Origin: Phymatolithon calcareum
Lineage: Eukaryota; Rhodophyta; Florideophyceae; Hapalidiales
Assembly (NCBI GenBank): GCA_977006965.1
Contig: OZ345354.1
Span: forward strand, 1,302,001 to 1,366,000
Length of the DNA stretch: 64,000 nucleotides
Reading direction: 5' to 3'
Under the pieces are notes generated by a model. It did no database searches. It saw only the letters and a list, made by a program, of their open reading frames with translations, and was not told the DNA's origin. Below are positions 11,287-21,600 of this stretch, piece after piece. The translations under genes were made by a program, and so were the position numbers. The stretch's first letter is position 1. Each line of letters begins with the position of its first letter.

Positions 11287-12081
11287 CTAGTTTTCCTCTT
11301 CAGATGCTGAAGATTTCGAACAGCCACAATCCTCTTCGTCAACGTTACTATAAGAGACGGATTTCTTCGAGCTCTCTCTCGAATGTTTTACGTTTCTCAT
11401 CTCCTTGCTGCACAGCCAAGGGCGACACCCAACAGTTTGGCATTTAAAAAATGCATTTTTACGACGAAGATTTTCCAAATTTCCAATCTCCATTGGCGTC
11501 GCTCCGCTGCCTACTGACCCACTGTAAGATTGGCCTTGTTTACTCGATGATATCATACGGGCACCGAAAAGAGCATTGTCGACGCTGAGAGCAATCCTTG
11601 AAGCTTGATCAATTGTATTTGTACCAGCTTTGAGCACTTCAAGGCGAATATCGGGCTTTAATCCTTGACAGAAGCGATCTAACTTCTCTCCTTCACTCAT
11701 ACCTGCAATCATGAGAGCCATATTCCTGAACTCAGAGAGGTATGCTGAGACAGACGTTCGTTGAACCAGCTTACGCATCTTTTCCCTAATCCTCTGGACA
11801 CTATCAAATGGAATAAACTCATTCTCTAACATATTCTCGAAATTTGCCCACGTCACCGGAATTTGATTCGCGGCAACAATCGTATACCACCAATTCGCAG
11901 CGGTGCTAGTGAAAAATGAGGATGCGAAGGATATCTGCGTCTGTTCATCAATCAAGGCGGCATTAGGTCTAACTTGAACAAGCGTAAAGTACTGCTTAAC
12001 TTGATAGAGCCAAGATTGAACTGCAAACTGATCTATCTTCCCCGCGAAATTGTCGGGCTTCTTTGGTTTCAGCTGCGACAT
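11287..12081 (-). CDS. Gypsy gag polyprotein
   Basis: 264 residues from an ATG shortly after the 5' LTR. Residues 1-170 match a retrotransposon gag capsid region (QSWLYQVKQYF, TANWWYT, SVSAYLSEFRNMALMIAGMSEGEKLDRFCQGL). The zinc knuckle near residues 213-225 is degenerate (KCQTVGCRPWLC, lacking the normal CCHC spacing). Gag forms the particle that packages element RNA. The stop at 11287 lies inside a short overlap with the pol frame one base back, consistent with -1 frameshifting to make Gag-Pol. Confidence 0.92.
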   Translation of the reverse strand: MSQLKPKKPDNFAGKIDQFAVQSWLYQVKQYFTLVQVRPNAALIDEQTQISFASSFFTSTAANWWYTIVAANQIPVTWANFENMLENEFIPFDSVQRIREKMRKLVQRTSVSAYLSEFRNMALMIAGMSEGEKLDRFCQGLKPDIRLEVLKAGTNTIDQASRIALSVDNALFGARMISSSKQGQSYSGSVGSGATPMEIGNLENLRRKNAFFKCQTVGCRPWLCSKEMRNVKHSRESSKKSVSYSNVDEEDCGCSKSSASEEEN

Positions 12082-12394
12082 TGTCTATATCCAAACTTTG
12101 AGAACTTGGTCACTTATAAAACCCTGTATTGATAAGTATCTTAACTGATCAAACTCAAAGGTGCGTTACTCGAATCTTTGTCCCAGTCGGTCGTCCTAGG
12201 TAACAACTAATAGACGAAAAGATTTAGAGAATACTATGAGCGAATCGGCGCGGATACTACAACACTTAAAAGCTCTAAGACCAATTCAATTTAGCGAAAG
12301 AAAAATATGAACTACGATTTTATACCATCAATCAACGCTCCGGTGCGTTGATGATTTCCTCCCACCAGCTGCCTGAAATGGCCGGTGCTACCAG

Positions 12395-12874
12395 TGAAAC
12401 AAATGGCTTATTCAGGGGTTGAGTTAGCCGGTGGGAGTACTATATGCACAATATGACTCTTAGTTACTTTACTTATTTTCAATCGTTGGTTTCTTCCCCC
12501 CCGTTCCGCTAGTCGGTATCCGGGTGGAGCTTATATAGACATTCCATATTTCTATATCATAACATATGCGCACGAAAATGGCACATTCACATTTTCGGGG
12601 TCTATCTAGAAAGCTCTAGTAGGTTTCTAGAAGTTTCCAGAAAGTTCTATTTCATGTTCCAGATGTTTCTGGAAAGTTCAAATAGTTTCTAGATGCTTCT
12701 ACAAGTTTCTACAAGTTTCTACAAGTTTCTAACTGGGTTCCAGATCTTTCTAAAAGGATCAATATAAAAATAGATCTAGAGCATTTTCGATCAACTTACA
12801 GTACATTACAAATTACAGCTCCTTACAATACAGAAATACGTGAGCATATCATACAGCTGTATGCGTTTGTTACA
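12395..12874 (-). repeat. 5' LTR of the gypsy element
   Basis: 480 bp, nearly identical to 7095-7574 and followed by the ACTAC target duplication. In element orientation this LTR lies upstream of gag, with the candidate primer-binding site at about 12381-12392. Confidence 0.95.
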
Positions 12875-12879
12875 ACTAC

Positions 12880-13830
12880 AGTTGGCGTTGATTTAAGTGG
12901 CAGATTGATGTCATCTTCCTGAGGACCTACTCGTCCTTGCAGCTCTAGTATGTAGCAGACCTCTTACTGCAGGACGATGATTTGTCCCACTTGGCTCTCC
13001 TCTCTGCAGAACGGAAGCCGAATACTGTAAATCAAAATACGAGTCACAGAATGTTTGACGAAAGTGCAAACACCAAACGGCCGTCTTTTTGTCACGTCGC
13101 GCGGTCTTCTCGTTTTTATGCTTTGAAGTAAATGAGCAAGATCACACTATCTGGGTTGAGCGCTGCCCCGTCCGTGTCTTTGCGAATGGGAAAGACGGCA
13201 ACGGGTCCATTCATGGCGATTGAATTTCTGAGCTGCATTACGCCGGAAGCGAGGAATAATCTTTTTTCCAGATGGAACACAAGCACATGTGTTAATCGTC
13301 CCAAACTCCTTGGGCGCGAAAGATAGATATTTTTCTCTCCACTCTTCCGCATGAAGTAAGGCAACCTCTTACAGTGGTAGCTTCTCAGATATCTTCTTCC
13401 GTAGTCGAAAATATCCCTTGTTTATACCATCAGCCGACTGAGATTAGCCAACCAGTGGAATGGATCCGGGCAACTCGGAGCTTATCAAACGATACGAGAA
13501 AGCAACAGTTGCAGTCTGACTCATGAGCAACCGTGCCGTCATGGTCACAGTACGGTCCTCAGCTATAGTGGACATTGCCTAACTTCGCATATGTCTGCTA
13601 TCCTCATCTTCTCCGCCCTTCAGTGAGTTCCAAGCTGAGAAAACAATGGCTGTGCATCAATATTCTCTGGATTACCGGTTCCATTTTCGCAGGAATTTCT
13701 TGCTTAGGAGCTGACTTCTTGACTCTGAAATGGCTATTAAGCCATTGCAATACTGTGTACAGGGATAAAAAGATGCCGTCGTGATCCTTTAGATTGATTG
13801 CAAGAGCTCAGAGAGAGGGTTGAGAGGCCA
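12880..13830. other. No recognisable feature
   Basis: Only short unsupported ORFs on both strands (for example 13116-13364 and 13575-13784). None shows a known motif, and no repeat pairing was noticed. Confidence 0.4.
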
Positions 13831-14030
13831 TCATCACCTGGGAGCACAAATTGGGCTTTTAGGTAACACCTCTCTCGTTTCCGTTTATTACGAGTTTGGA
13901 CCGACGTGTTGCACTTTAAATTTGTAACCGTGATCGCCTGGGAGCGCAAGTTCGCCTTTGTAGTAACATCTCTCTCATTTCCGATTATTGCGAATTTGGG
14001 CCAAGGTGTTGCACTTTAAATTTTTCGTAA
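13831..14030. repeat. Two-copy tandem repeat, 100-bp unit
   Basis: Copies 13831-13930 and 13931-14030 align without gaps. Shared blocks include CCTGGGAGC and GTGTTGCACTTTAAATTT; about four fifths of positions agree by eye. No coding role is apparent. Confidence 0.75.
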
Positions 14031-14340
14031 TTGTGTTTTTCTGCACATGAGAGAGAGATGGTCTCTGCGTCGAAGCGCCATGGACGAGACTGGCAACGTC
14101 CTGGGCCGGGCGTGTCGGGCGGCGATCCTCGCGGGGGCGTTACTACGTCCCCACCAGGGGTCAGTCGATTTTAAGTAAGATCGTGGGTGGCAATGATTTA
14201 GTCTGTAATCCGTGCACGTGGCGCGTGCGGTTACATGTGTACAGCGCTGACCACCTACACATCGCAGCATATAGCTTGCCTGCACATAGTTGATCAGTGC
14301 AAGGTGGTGTTCGCAAATCAGTAGGATGTTACGGGCTCGC

Positions 14341-14842
14341 TACGTGTTACGGCGCACCCGTAACACGTAACGAACGTTCTGGGAGTGGATTTTGGAGTAC
14401 TCGTAACATCCTTCCTGCCGTAGGTTACGGATTTTGTTGCGAGACGTTACGGGGATTTTGGTGCCCAACCTCAAGCAAATTCCAACGGTACCCGGCATTC
14501 TCCTCTGCGGCGCTGTTCAATCTAGCTTCAACGTTGGCAGGCTGATTGAGAGTAAGTCCCGAGCGCCCGCGCGACAAGGCCGACCTGGGGCGTCGCTAAA
14601 CGCATACATGGCGCGCTCCGGCGCAGACAAGACTGGGGAGCGCCATGTATGCGTTTAGCGGCGTCCCAGGCCGGCCTTGTCGCGCGGGCGCTCGGGACTT
14701 ACTCTTACTTGGCCTGCCCGCCAATTTCTGACATGAAATGCACACGAAACTGCAGGATTGCTAATTGTATATGCAAATGTAAAACTCCATCACGGAGTTT
14801 TACAATATCAATATTGCTACATGATGTAGCAATATTGATATT
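14341..14842. repeat. Cluster of strong hairpins
   Basis: Four separate perfect or near-perfect inverted repeats: 14341-14369 (TACGTGTTACGG stem), 14549-14705 (arms of about 70 bp, 17-nt loop at 14620-14636), 14779-14803 (GTAAAACTCC stem) and 14804-14842 (AATATCAATATTGCTACAT, almost loopless). No ORF of note. The 14549-14705 arm begins AGAGTAAGTCCCGAGC. Confidence 0.82.
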
Positions 14843-15099
14843 TTTATGTGTACATCATGTACATAGGACGATGTAGCTTTGTAATAGTACATGAAAATAG
14901 AACCAATTCAGTTCCATGTGTACAAGAAAAAATGCAAGTACGTACATAAGTGCAAGTCGTTCAGCGCATTGCTTTATTTGCAACAATTTCCTGCACCTAT
15001 ACGAAAAACCATACATGCACCATACTGCCACATTCTACATTTGGTCAATTACCGTACACCATACGGGAACAGGGATATCGGTATGAACGCCGCTTGAAT

Positions 15100-15905
15100 C
15101 AGAATTTGCAACGCAGCCACGCCAAGCCGACCACACTTCATTTTGGCAACTTCGCCAGAGCACCATTGGAGATTTACGTCGGCGCTTGAACGAAGCCTTA
15201 GGACGCGGAGTAATATGGAGTATTGACTTCATTGAGACCTCTGTGCTAGAGATTGTCACCGGAGAAGGGAGCGAAGAATCTATCACAGGGATGTGGCAAG
15301 CGAATGGAGCGGCTACTTGGCATCACAAGGCACCCGGGCGCACGAGAGTATTACAAGAAGATGCGATGGTGCTTATTCTATAGCGGAAGAGGCCCGACAC
15401 GCACTGGATAATCTATGAGAGAAGCCTACAAAATTGCAAGTAGAAAGAAAGACAAGCCCAGCTGGAAAGCATATCACCAACTGAACAGGGAATGCCGAAA
15501 AGCAGCAAGAGGTCATAGGAGACAGAGCTATAAAAACTTCCTGAACGATCTCGGGAACGAAGACTGCTCAAGATTCGCCAGCCAGACGAAACGGATGCTC
15601 AAAGGAAGAAAGGAGCGGATGCGCTTGGGAGGGCTAGAAGGAGCAGCGCTTGACCCAGGTGAACTGACAAGACATTTACACAATGAGTTCGCAACGCCGG
15701 ATGCAGACGTGGTGGAGACAGAGAAGTTCACTGTGACACGAGACCTGAAGAGAGAATTGAAATTTGCCTTTAGAAAAGCGCCGGTGAAGAAAGCCGCAGG
15801 ACCGGACGGAGTATTCATCGAAATGTTCAAGATCAACCCCGAGCTCAGCTTGGAGTTCATTATTGCTATCGTGACTGGCTGCGCTGCGTGCGTCCTGTCC
15901 GATAA
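15100..15905 (+). pseudogene. LINE fragment: ORF1 scrap joined to RT N-terminus
   Basis: At about 15120-15360 a frame contains LRRRLNEALG and WSIDFIETSVLEIVT, related to ORF1 of the LINE at 595-1098. At 15415-15918 a 167-residue frame has the linker before the RT (SWKAYHQLNRECRKAARG) and the first RT motif region with KKAAGPDGVFIEMFK, where GPD is typical of LINE RT motif 0/1. The endonuclease is missing and the RT palm is cut off near 15900, so this is an internally deleted, truncated copy. Confidence 0.7.
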
Positions 15906-15930
15906 CAGACAGCGATAAAATCTGTATCAA

Positions 15931-16816
15931 CTACAACGACTTCACAATTCGCACGAGAGACTTATGTACGACGGACAACGGAAGTACGACCAACAGCTCC
16001 TCGTCCGGGCAAGGATGCGCAAGGTGCTCAGGGTGCACAGAGCGCGCAACTTGGGAAATGGTGCAAGGTGGGAAACGTGCAGCCCCCGCATCGGGTGCAC
16101 AGCAGCAGTCCCGTCGCGGCGAGCGGCGCGACAAGAAGAACGCAAAGGCCACCTCGGGACCTTCGACAGCGACTACTAGTAACTCTAGTCCATAACGGAC
16201 AAGCATTACTGTCCCGGTCGCATATGTGAACCCCCCATGATTCTGATCTCGATTGCTATGTGAATAAATGATGTATCCTGCTTTGATTGTAGCTTGTCTT
16301 GTCAATCCAAACCCTGCTATGAATTACTCGAAGTTCTGCGGTTTCGACGGGTGCACGCAGTTCGTCATGTTTCACGCACGCTAGTGATATGTACGTTGCG
16401 TTCCTGTAATTCACGTAGGGTGGGGAGCACACAAAACCAGAAAAATCGGTCAGGGAAATCAGGAAAAAAATGTCGTAATGACCAAAATAAGTTCGTAACT
16501 TCTGGAAATCAGTGTTTCAGCTGGGCTGGGTGACTGGAGTGCACAGTTGCCGGTCTGCTCACCGCCGAGACCGTATTAGGTGTCGTCGCCTTTACACGAG
16601 GTTGATGGACTGTAGTCGCACCGACTGAGCGCGGTGGTGCATACGACTAGTGCGGCCAGCAGCAGATCGTGGTACATTTCGATGGTGGGTTGGTGCGAGA
16701 GTCGTTGTGCTCGCAAGACAGTTGTTTAATAGAGCATGGGAAGTCGGTGGCCAAGTCAACTTGAATCGAAACGGAACCTCGGAACACTAGCGTCGGCGCA
16801 CGAGGAGCCCGGTGGG
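15931..16816. other. No supported gene
   Basis: A Gln/Arg/Ala-rich open stretch around 15964-16190 could be retroelement debris, but no domain is visible. The rest has no recognisable feature. Confidence 0.3.
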
Positions 16817-17010
16817 AATTCATTCATTCATTTTGCCTTTTTCCCCTAATGGGTCTAGCAGCGATTCGAGGGTCTGAGTTTTTTCCACTCTATTCTATTG
16901 TTAGCGAGCTGGACTGCGGTTTGGACGTCTAGGCTAGGTAGGTCACCAAAGATTGATTCAGGTGTTGGTCTGACGCATTGAATCAGCACCTGGCGGACCA
17001 GGCGGCGTCC
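16817..17010 (-). mobile_element. RTE-type LINE 3' end, short copy
   Basis: On the minus strand it ends with CCCATTAGGGGAAAAAGGC and a tail of AATGA repeats (GAATTCATTCATTCATTTTG on the plus strand). It is homologous to 37297-37490 and 42951-43110. About 190 bp survive. Confidence 0.75.
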
Positions 17011-17471
17011 CGAATGCTTTCTCTGCCTCCTGCACTCCCCTTTCGGGGCGCGTCCCCTCGCAGCAACCGAGGGGATCCTGTGCCGCGCGCGAGTGCGTGC
17101 ATTACAGGACAGGAAGATAGCCCGGTGGGAAAGCAATGGCATGAAGAAGAGGACGGAATAGGTAGTAACTTCGATGGGCAGTGCAGACGTGGCCACGTTG
17201 AGGATGGACAGTCGCGAGAGCTGCACATAGCACTTCGGGGAAGGGACACGTGACCATTGACTCCGCAGTCCAGCGGCGATGGTGCAATTGCAATTGCGCC
17301 AGTGACGCGTCGCCGGAAATTCGGCTTACCATGCTCTTCCAACTCTCGAAATCTGTCAATGTTCGATGTGCTCTGATTCTCTGTACCGGTACGTTTGGCC
17401 GTTCAAATTTTGCAGGCCCCCTTTTTTCTCATTGCTACTCTTTGAGCTGACACTGCTTCTGCTTTCGTTCT
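17011..17471. other. No recognisable feature
   Basis: Small ORFs on both strands overlap each other but show no known domain or conserved neighbour. Confidence 0.3.
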
Positions 17472-17883
17472 TGTTAGATGTGCGGCACGGAGGCATAAGG
17501 CTAGCTGTCCTTATGCCGGTAATTGTGCTGCACGGGAGGCATAAGGCAAGCTGTCCTTTGCCTTAACGGCTTACGTAACTGTAATTAGTGTAAGAATTGG
17601 ACTTTTTAGTGTTTATTTAACAAATGCATAGCAGTTCTATACACTCCACTTTATACTCCACTACTTAGTTAGCGTTTGCTGTGCGACGCCGAAGACTACT
17701 TAAGCAGCTCCAAGTCCGAGCCGAGTAGCTCGGAGAAGAAAACAACTCAGAACCAAACCACAAGTAAAGTCAAGCACCAACGCTTTTTTGCTTTCCGTGT
17801 TCCAACATTTTCCACCACATTCCAACCAATTTTCAACCAACCAGAATCGTTCCACCATCGATTCATTCTGGTGTATAACAACA
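17472..17883 (+). repeat. Solo-type LTR, family B, copy 1
   Basis: It starts TGTTAGATGTG and ends TGTATAACAACA. It aligns along its full length with 55613-56019, including GGCATAAGG repeats, GCCGAAGACTACTTAAG and CACCATCGATTCATTCTGG. The left flank GTTCT is not repeated on the right, where the CAGGG-ended structure begins 7 bp later. Confidence 0.7.
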
Positions 17884-17927
17884 ATTGGACCAGGGAAATG
17901 TTATGGGGGGGGGGGGGGAGTGTCGTA

Positions 17928-19427
17928 GGGTCTCGCAAATATGGGCCACTTCGCCCAGTCTCAAAAATTAAACAGTATTCTAAGGTTAGATCTAGAGTAT
18001 CTGAATGACTTTGACATCAATCGAAAGCTTACAACTTCGCCCGTTCAATTAATGAGACAGAATAAGCATACAGATCCATGTTTTGGATGGAGGGTGGCCT
18101 GAACACAAGGCCCTGATTGGGCGGATTTCATTACAAGGCAGGAAAATGTGGGCCACCTAATCTTATTGGACAATAAAATTGAAGCACATAATTTTATTCA
18201 TTATTCAATCTCTCAAATAGCACTAGAAACTCGACGTCTCTTAGCTCTGTCGCGTCTCTCACCTCGCGTCTCTTCCAGGCGACGGCGCCGAGCAAGTCGA
18301 GATGTTTTGGACTGCTGCAGCTCAGCTTCTTCCCGATCATCTTTATTTTGCTGACGCTGGCGCTGTGCAGCAAGTCGCTCTTGACGTTTGGCAACAGCAA
18401 GCTCTTTGCGACGCTCTCGCTCTGTAGCTGCGGCAGCCTTCGCGAACAGTTGTCCAGCGCCTGACATTAGTGTCACGTGATCGACAGTCCCTCTCCACTT
18501 GATATCTCTAGAATTGGCTCGAGTCCCTTTGCGAACCAGGCACTTCGATGTGGTATGCCTGCTTGATGTTGTACTTGTCACACAGGGCACGGAGCCCGGC
18601 GAAGTGAGTCGCACAGATTGCTGGGCTCATGGCCTCAGCGCGAGCAGGCTCTAAATTAGCTCTAGTCTTAAGAGATAGCTGAGGGTGACAAGAGAGTAGA
18701 CTTCTTACCCATGTCTTGCCCGGCCTGTCGCCTTTGAAGCCAAGGGTTTGTCGGCGCTTTAATGGAAAGGTTTGGATTAAAGTTCTCGCCAGTGCTTTTA
18801 GAGCCTCGCGGCACAGCGGTGTGCCATTTCGCTGGAACTCCATGACCGCTTCAACAATAAATGACTCTTCTTCTGTCGTGAGCCTGCGCTTTCGTCCACG
18901 CCCTTCGCTTATTTCGAGCATCGAGCTTGGCGATCCATCTTTCCTACATGCTCTTTGGAGTGTAGTGCGCGTCACATTACATTTTTTGCTCAAAAATCGA
19001 ACAGAGACGTCAGTATTGTTCTTTTTCTCACGCACAGCTTCAGCTGGACGCTTCAGAGCGTCTGTAAGAGTAATGAGTGGGGTCATTGTGATAATGGTCA
19101 CTGCAAACAATAGAACTAATGGGTCTCTTTATCTACACTGTAGCTTAGTGCTGATGGAAACGGCCAGGTCAACGACCATCAGTTCGAAAAGGTCGACTTA
19201 AGGACGATAAAGACAACTAATTGATCTCAAACTTTCCTTATATACGTAGTTGACACTCAGGATTGCAAAAATCAAGCCAGAATTCAAATTTGTTCATACG
19301 TTTATGAGATAGCTCTACGTAGGAGCCCGAAATGACCTCCAATTGTCCAAGCCACTACGGTTTTCTCATTAATTATTATTGAATTTTTGGTGGCCCATTT
19401 TTAGGGTGGCCCATATTTGCGAGACCC
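17928..19427 (-). mobile_element. Internally deleted pogo/Tc1-mariner element
   Basis: The element is bounded by TA on both sides (17926-17927, 19428-19429). Its 22-bp inverted repeats begin GGGTCTCGCAAATATGGGCC. It is exactly 1.5 kb and lies within the left arm of the larger structure; the right arm has the same sequence uninterrupted at the matching position. Its transposase lacks the catalytic domain. Confidence 0.9.
18213..19110 (-). pseudogene. Pogo-like transposase, DNA-binding part only
   Basis: The frame 18508-19110 encodes 200 residues with an N-terminal psq-type helix-turn-helix (about 30-65, VRFLSKKCNVTRTTLQRAC) and a CENP-B-like second domain (about 70-160, RGRKRRLTTEEESFIVEAV ... 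GKTWVRSLLSCHP). The frame ends where a DDE catalytic domain should start. An overlapping frame, 18213-18614, resumes with a highly charged Arg/Glu/Gln coiled-coil tail. The DDE segment appears to be deleted, leaving a protein that could at most bind the inverted repeats. Confidence 0.8.
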
Positions 19428-20099
19428 TACGATAACGCAGAATGTTGAGGGAATCAACGTACTCAGCTCACGTTCAGTACGTGGTCTTTTTTCAAATAAT
19501 ACCCAGAGTACGTAGATGAACATTAGACACAGCACATTAATCGGATGCAAGAATCAACGTACTTACCTTATGTCAAGTAGTGGTCCTTGTTCTAGTAATA
19601 CCCAGAGTACGTTCTGTATGACATCAAAACATCTATGAAACTTGGGCCATGGCTACTTCTTGCTATGTTAAATAAAGACGAGATTGAGCCGTTGGACTCG
19701 AAACGGTTTCAATAATGGGCTTATTCATGTGCTATCATCTACTTAGCTGTATCGATCAATTGACCAGCCAGATACAGAACAACGGCTTAAATGTCTTTAG
19801 CTACGATTAGAGTCCAGCAGTCACAATGGTTCAATCTCAAGTATAAAATAGATAGCATTAGATCTCTTGATTTGAAACCTATCAGCCTACTCCGAAATTC
19901 TCACGCATTCCCCTTCACAGTCGAGTCCAACCCATCTACCAGACCTCGTTCAACGTTCCAGCACATTCCGCTCTACTAGCGATGACACTATCTTCACCGA
20001 CACCAAAGCCGAAACAAGTTGTGCAGCTGCTTATGAAGCTCATTTGAGAATAAGCCCGTGATATAACACTCGCGTCAAGTAGGCCTAACTCGACGTAAT

Positions 20100-20435
20100 G
20101 TGCCATTTTGCGTCTATCTCTGCTCAAAGCGTGATCAGTGTACCGGAGAAAGTGAGTTTTTCTTCGAAAAGGGTACTGGGTTCTCCAACCCGTACAATCA
20201 TCTCAAGCATTGCATTGGAGGTGGAAGTGAAGAATATTTTCTAGAGATATACAGAGCCGTTTTTGCCGAGAGGTTGAGATCCGGGTCGTCGTTCACAGTT
20301 CAATCGTCAATGGTGATGAAGCTCACGGAACGTGAAAAGGCGATGAGCAGCTATCTTAGTATTGATGTCTATATTGTGCGAAGCCTTCCAATTGCAATGC
20401 GAATTGCTGCAAACAAAACTGAGCAATTAAATTGA
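20100..20435 (+). CDS. BED-like zinc-finger ORF, left arm copy
   Basis: 111 residues. Residues 4-38 carry a Cys/His cluster (CVYLCSKRDQC, then FFFEKGTGFSN and HLKHC), followed by LTEREKAMSSYLSIDVYI. This resembles the N-terminal DNA-binding region of hAT-type transposases, where a BED finger precedes a segment of this kind. The same ORF is on the minus strand in the right arm (26310-26645) with about 10 substitutions. A related finger with EKGTG and HLL is at 53692-54126. It ends in two stop codons in a row (TGATAA) at the arm boundary. No catalytic domain follows here. Confidence 0.5.
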   Translation: MPFCVYLCSKRDQCTGESEFFFEKGTGFSNPYNHLKHCIGGGSEEYFLEIYRAVFAERLRSGSSFTVQSSMVMKLTEREKAMSSYLSIDVYIVRSLPIAMRIAANKTEQLN

Positions 20436-20488
20436 TAAATTTCACCCGGGTCTGCAATCGCAAACAATGGAATTGGCGCAACCCCTGC

Positions 20489-21184
20489 ATGTGGTTCACC
20501 GTGTGATATAATCCGCGGTGTGTGCTGCGCTCCTTGGACACGGTGCTCGCACCTACAAGCAATGCCTGTGAAGATCTGTGTGCAGGGAGAAATTGTATGT
20601 TTTACTTTAGAAGCCCTTAACGCCAGAGCTCGCCGACACCGGAGCAGCTTCCCGTATACTTTCTAGTTACATCTTTTCATACTATCATCTCCTCAGTCAT
20701 TATTATGTCTAACTCTAATAAGAGTCGATGCATTTGCAAATTGATTCGCACGGGGGGGTTTGCCAGTTCACTCATGTCCACAGGGATTTCCCGCTCTAGT
20801 ACCTCTTCTGCTCGGCTCTACACATCCCAAAGTCACAGCTTTTTTTCTTTGGGCCTCACTCTTCCTCTTAAAATCCGCCAGTCTGCTCGCATAGAATCTT
20901 GTGCTGCGATATCCCTTTCTGCGTATAACACGTCCTCTGTTTTTCCGTCGTAATCCGGCTTCCGTTCGATTTCTTGTTTCGCCATGGTTACGCGCAGGAC
21001 GAAGTGCTTACCCAATTTGTTTTCTTCTAATTTCGGGCGGTTTTATTCTGCATAGCGCTCTCATGTAGCTCTAGAGGCGTGCGAAGAGTCCGAGGGTGAG
21101 AGAGTAGAATAAGTCTTCTGCCTTATCAATCTGCGCTTGGACGGATTTATTCTATGGGGTAAGGTGCAGTTTTGTATGTTGATA
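20489..21184. other. Interior of the large structure, no supported gene
   Basis: The left-arm match stops near 20488. Small ORFs at 20705-20953 and 20833-21015 overlap on opposite strands and show no domain. Confidence 0.3.
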
Positions 21185-21600
21185 TCTCTACTATTCCAAA
21201 TGACCACTGCGGTGGTCATTTGGACTTTGGGGGCGAATTCGAACAATTCCGAACGTTTTAGGTGGTTTTGCCGCTCGAAAAATGACCGTTCATAAATAAA
21301 TATTGCACAAACCATGTTTTTTCATAATTGTGATTACTATGTGTCTTTTAAATGACCACTGTAGTGATCATTTGAAGTTTTGCGTCAAAATGGACAACTA
21401 AAGCAGGCTCAGATGCTCGGCACTGCCAGGTCTCTAGTTCAAGATTGGGCCGTTTTTGCTAAACGGACTTCGCGAGCGGATAGAACAAGTCACAAGCTAC
21501 CATCCTCGTTAATTTCATGCTCAATAATGAATTTTGCACGAATTTGTGACACAAAATAGAAAATGACCACTACAGTGGTCATTTTTTCCAATAGTAGGGA
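21185..21600. mobile_element. Palindrome-rich MITE flanked by TA
   Basis: 416 bp with TA at 21183-21184 and 21601-21602. The inverted ends TCTCTACTATT and AATAGTAGGGA differ at one site. Just inside each end is a palindrome built on AAATGACCACTG (21196-21223, 21560-21585), and a third copy lies at 21350-21373. TA duplication suggests mobilisation by a Tc1/mariner-type transposase. Confidence 0.7.

Larger units (their letters stand above)
7095..12874 (-). mobile_element. Ty3/gypsy chromovirus LTR retrotransposon, nearly complete
   Basis: The 5,780-bp element has 480-bp LTRs at both ends and a perfect 5-bp target duplication ACTAC (7090-7094, 12875-12879). Read on the minus strand the order is 5' LTR, candidate primer site (TGGTAGCACCGG), gag, pol in an overlapping -1 frame, a purine-rich tract (GGAGGAGGTTGGGAATAG) and 3' LTR. 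The LTRs show about 6 differences by eye, so insertion is recent, yet pol has two in-frame stops. Confidence 0.96.

Noticed and set aside
15931-16305. Possible retroelement gag or zinc-knuckle remnant (Gln/Ala/Arg-rich)
   Set aside because: No knuckle, protease or other landmark could be confirmed in any frame.
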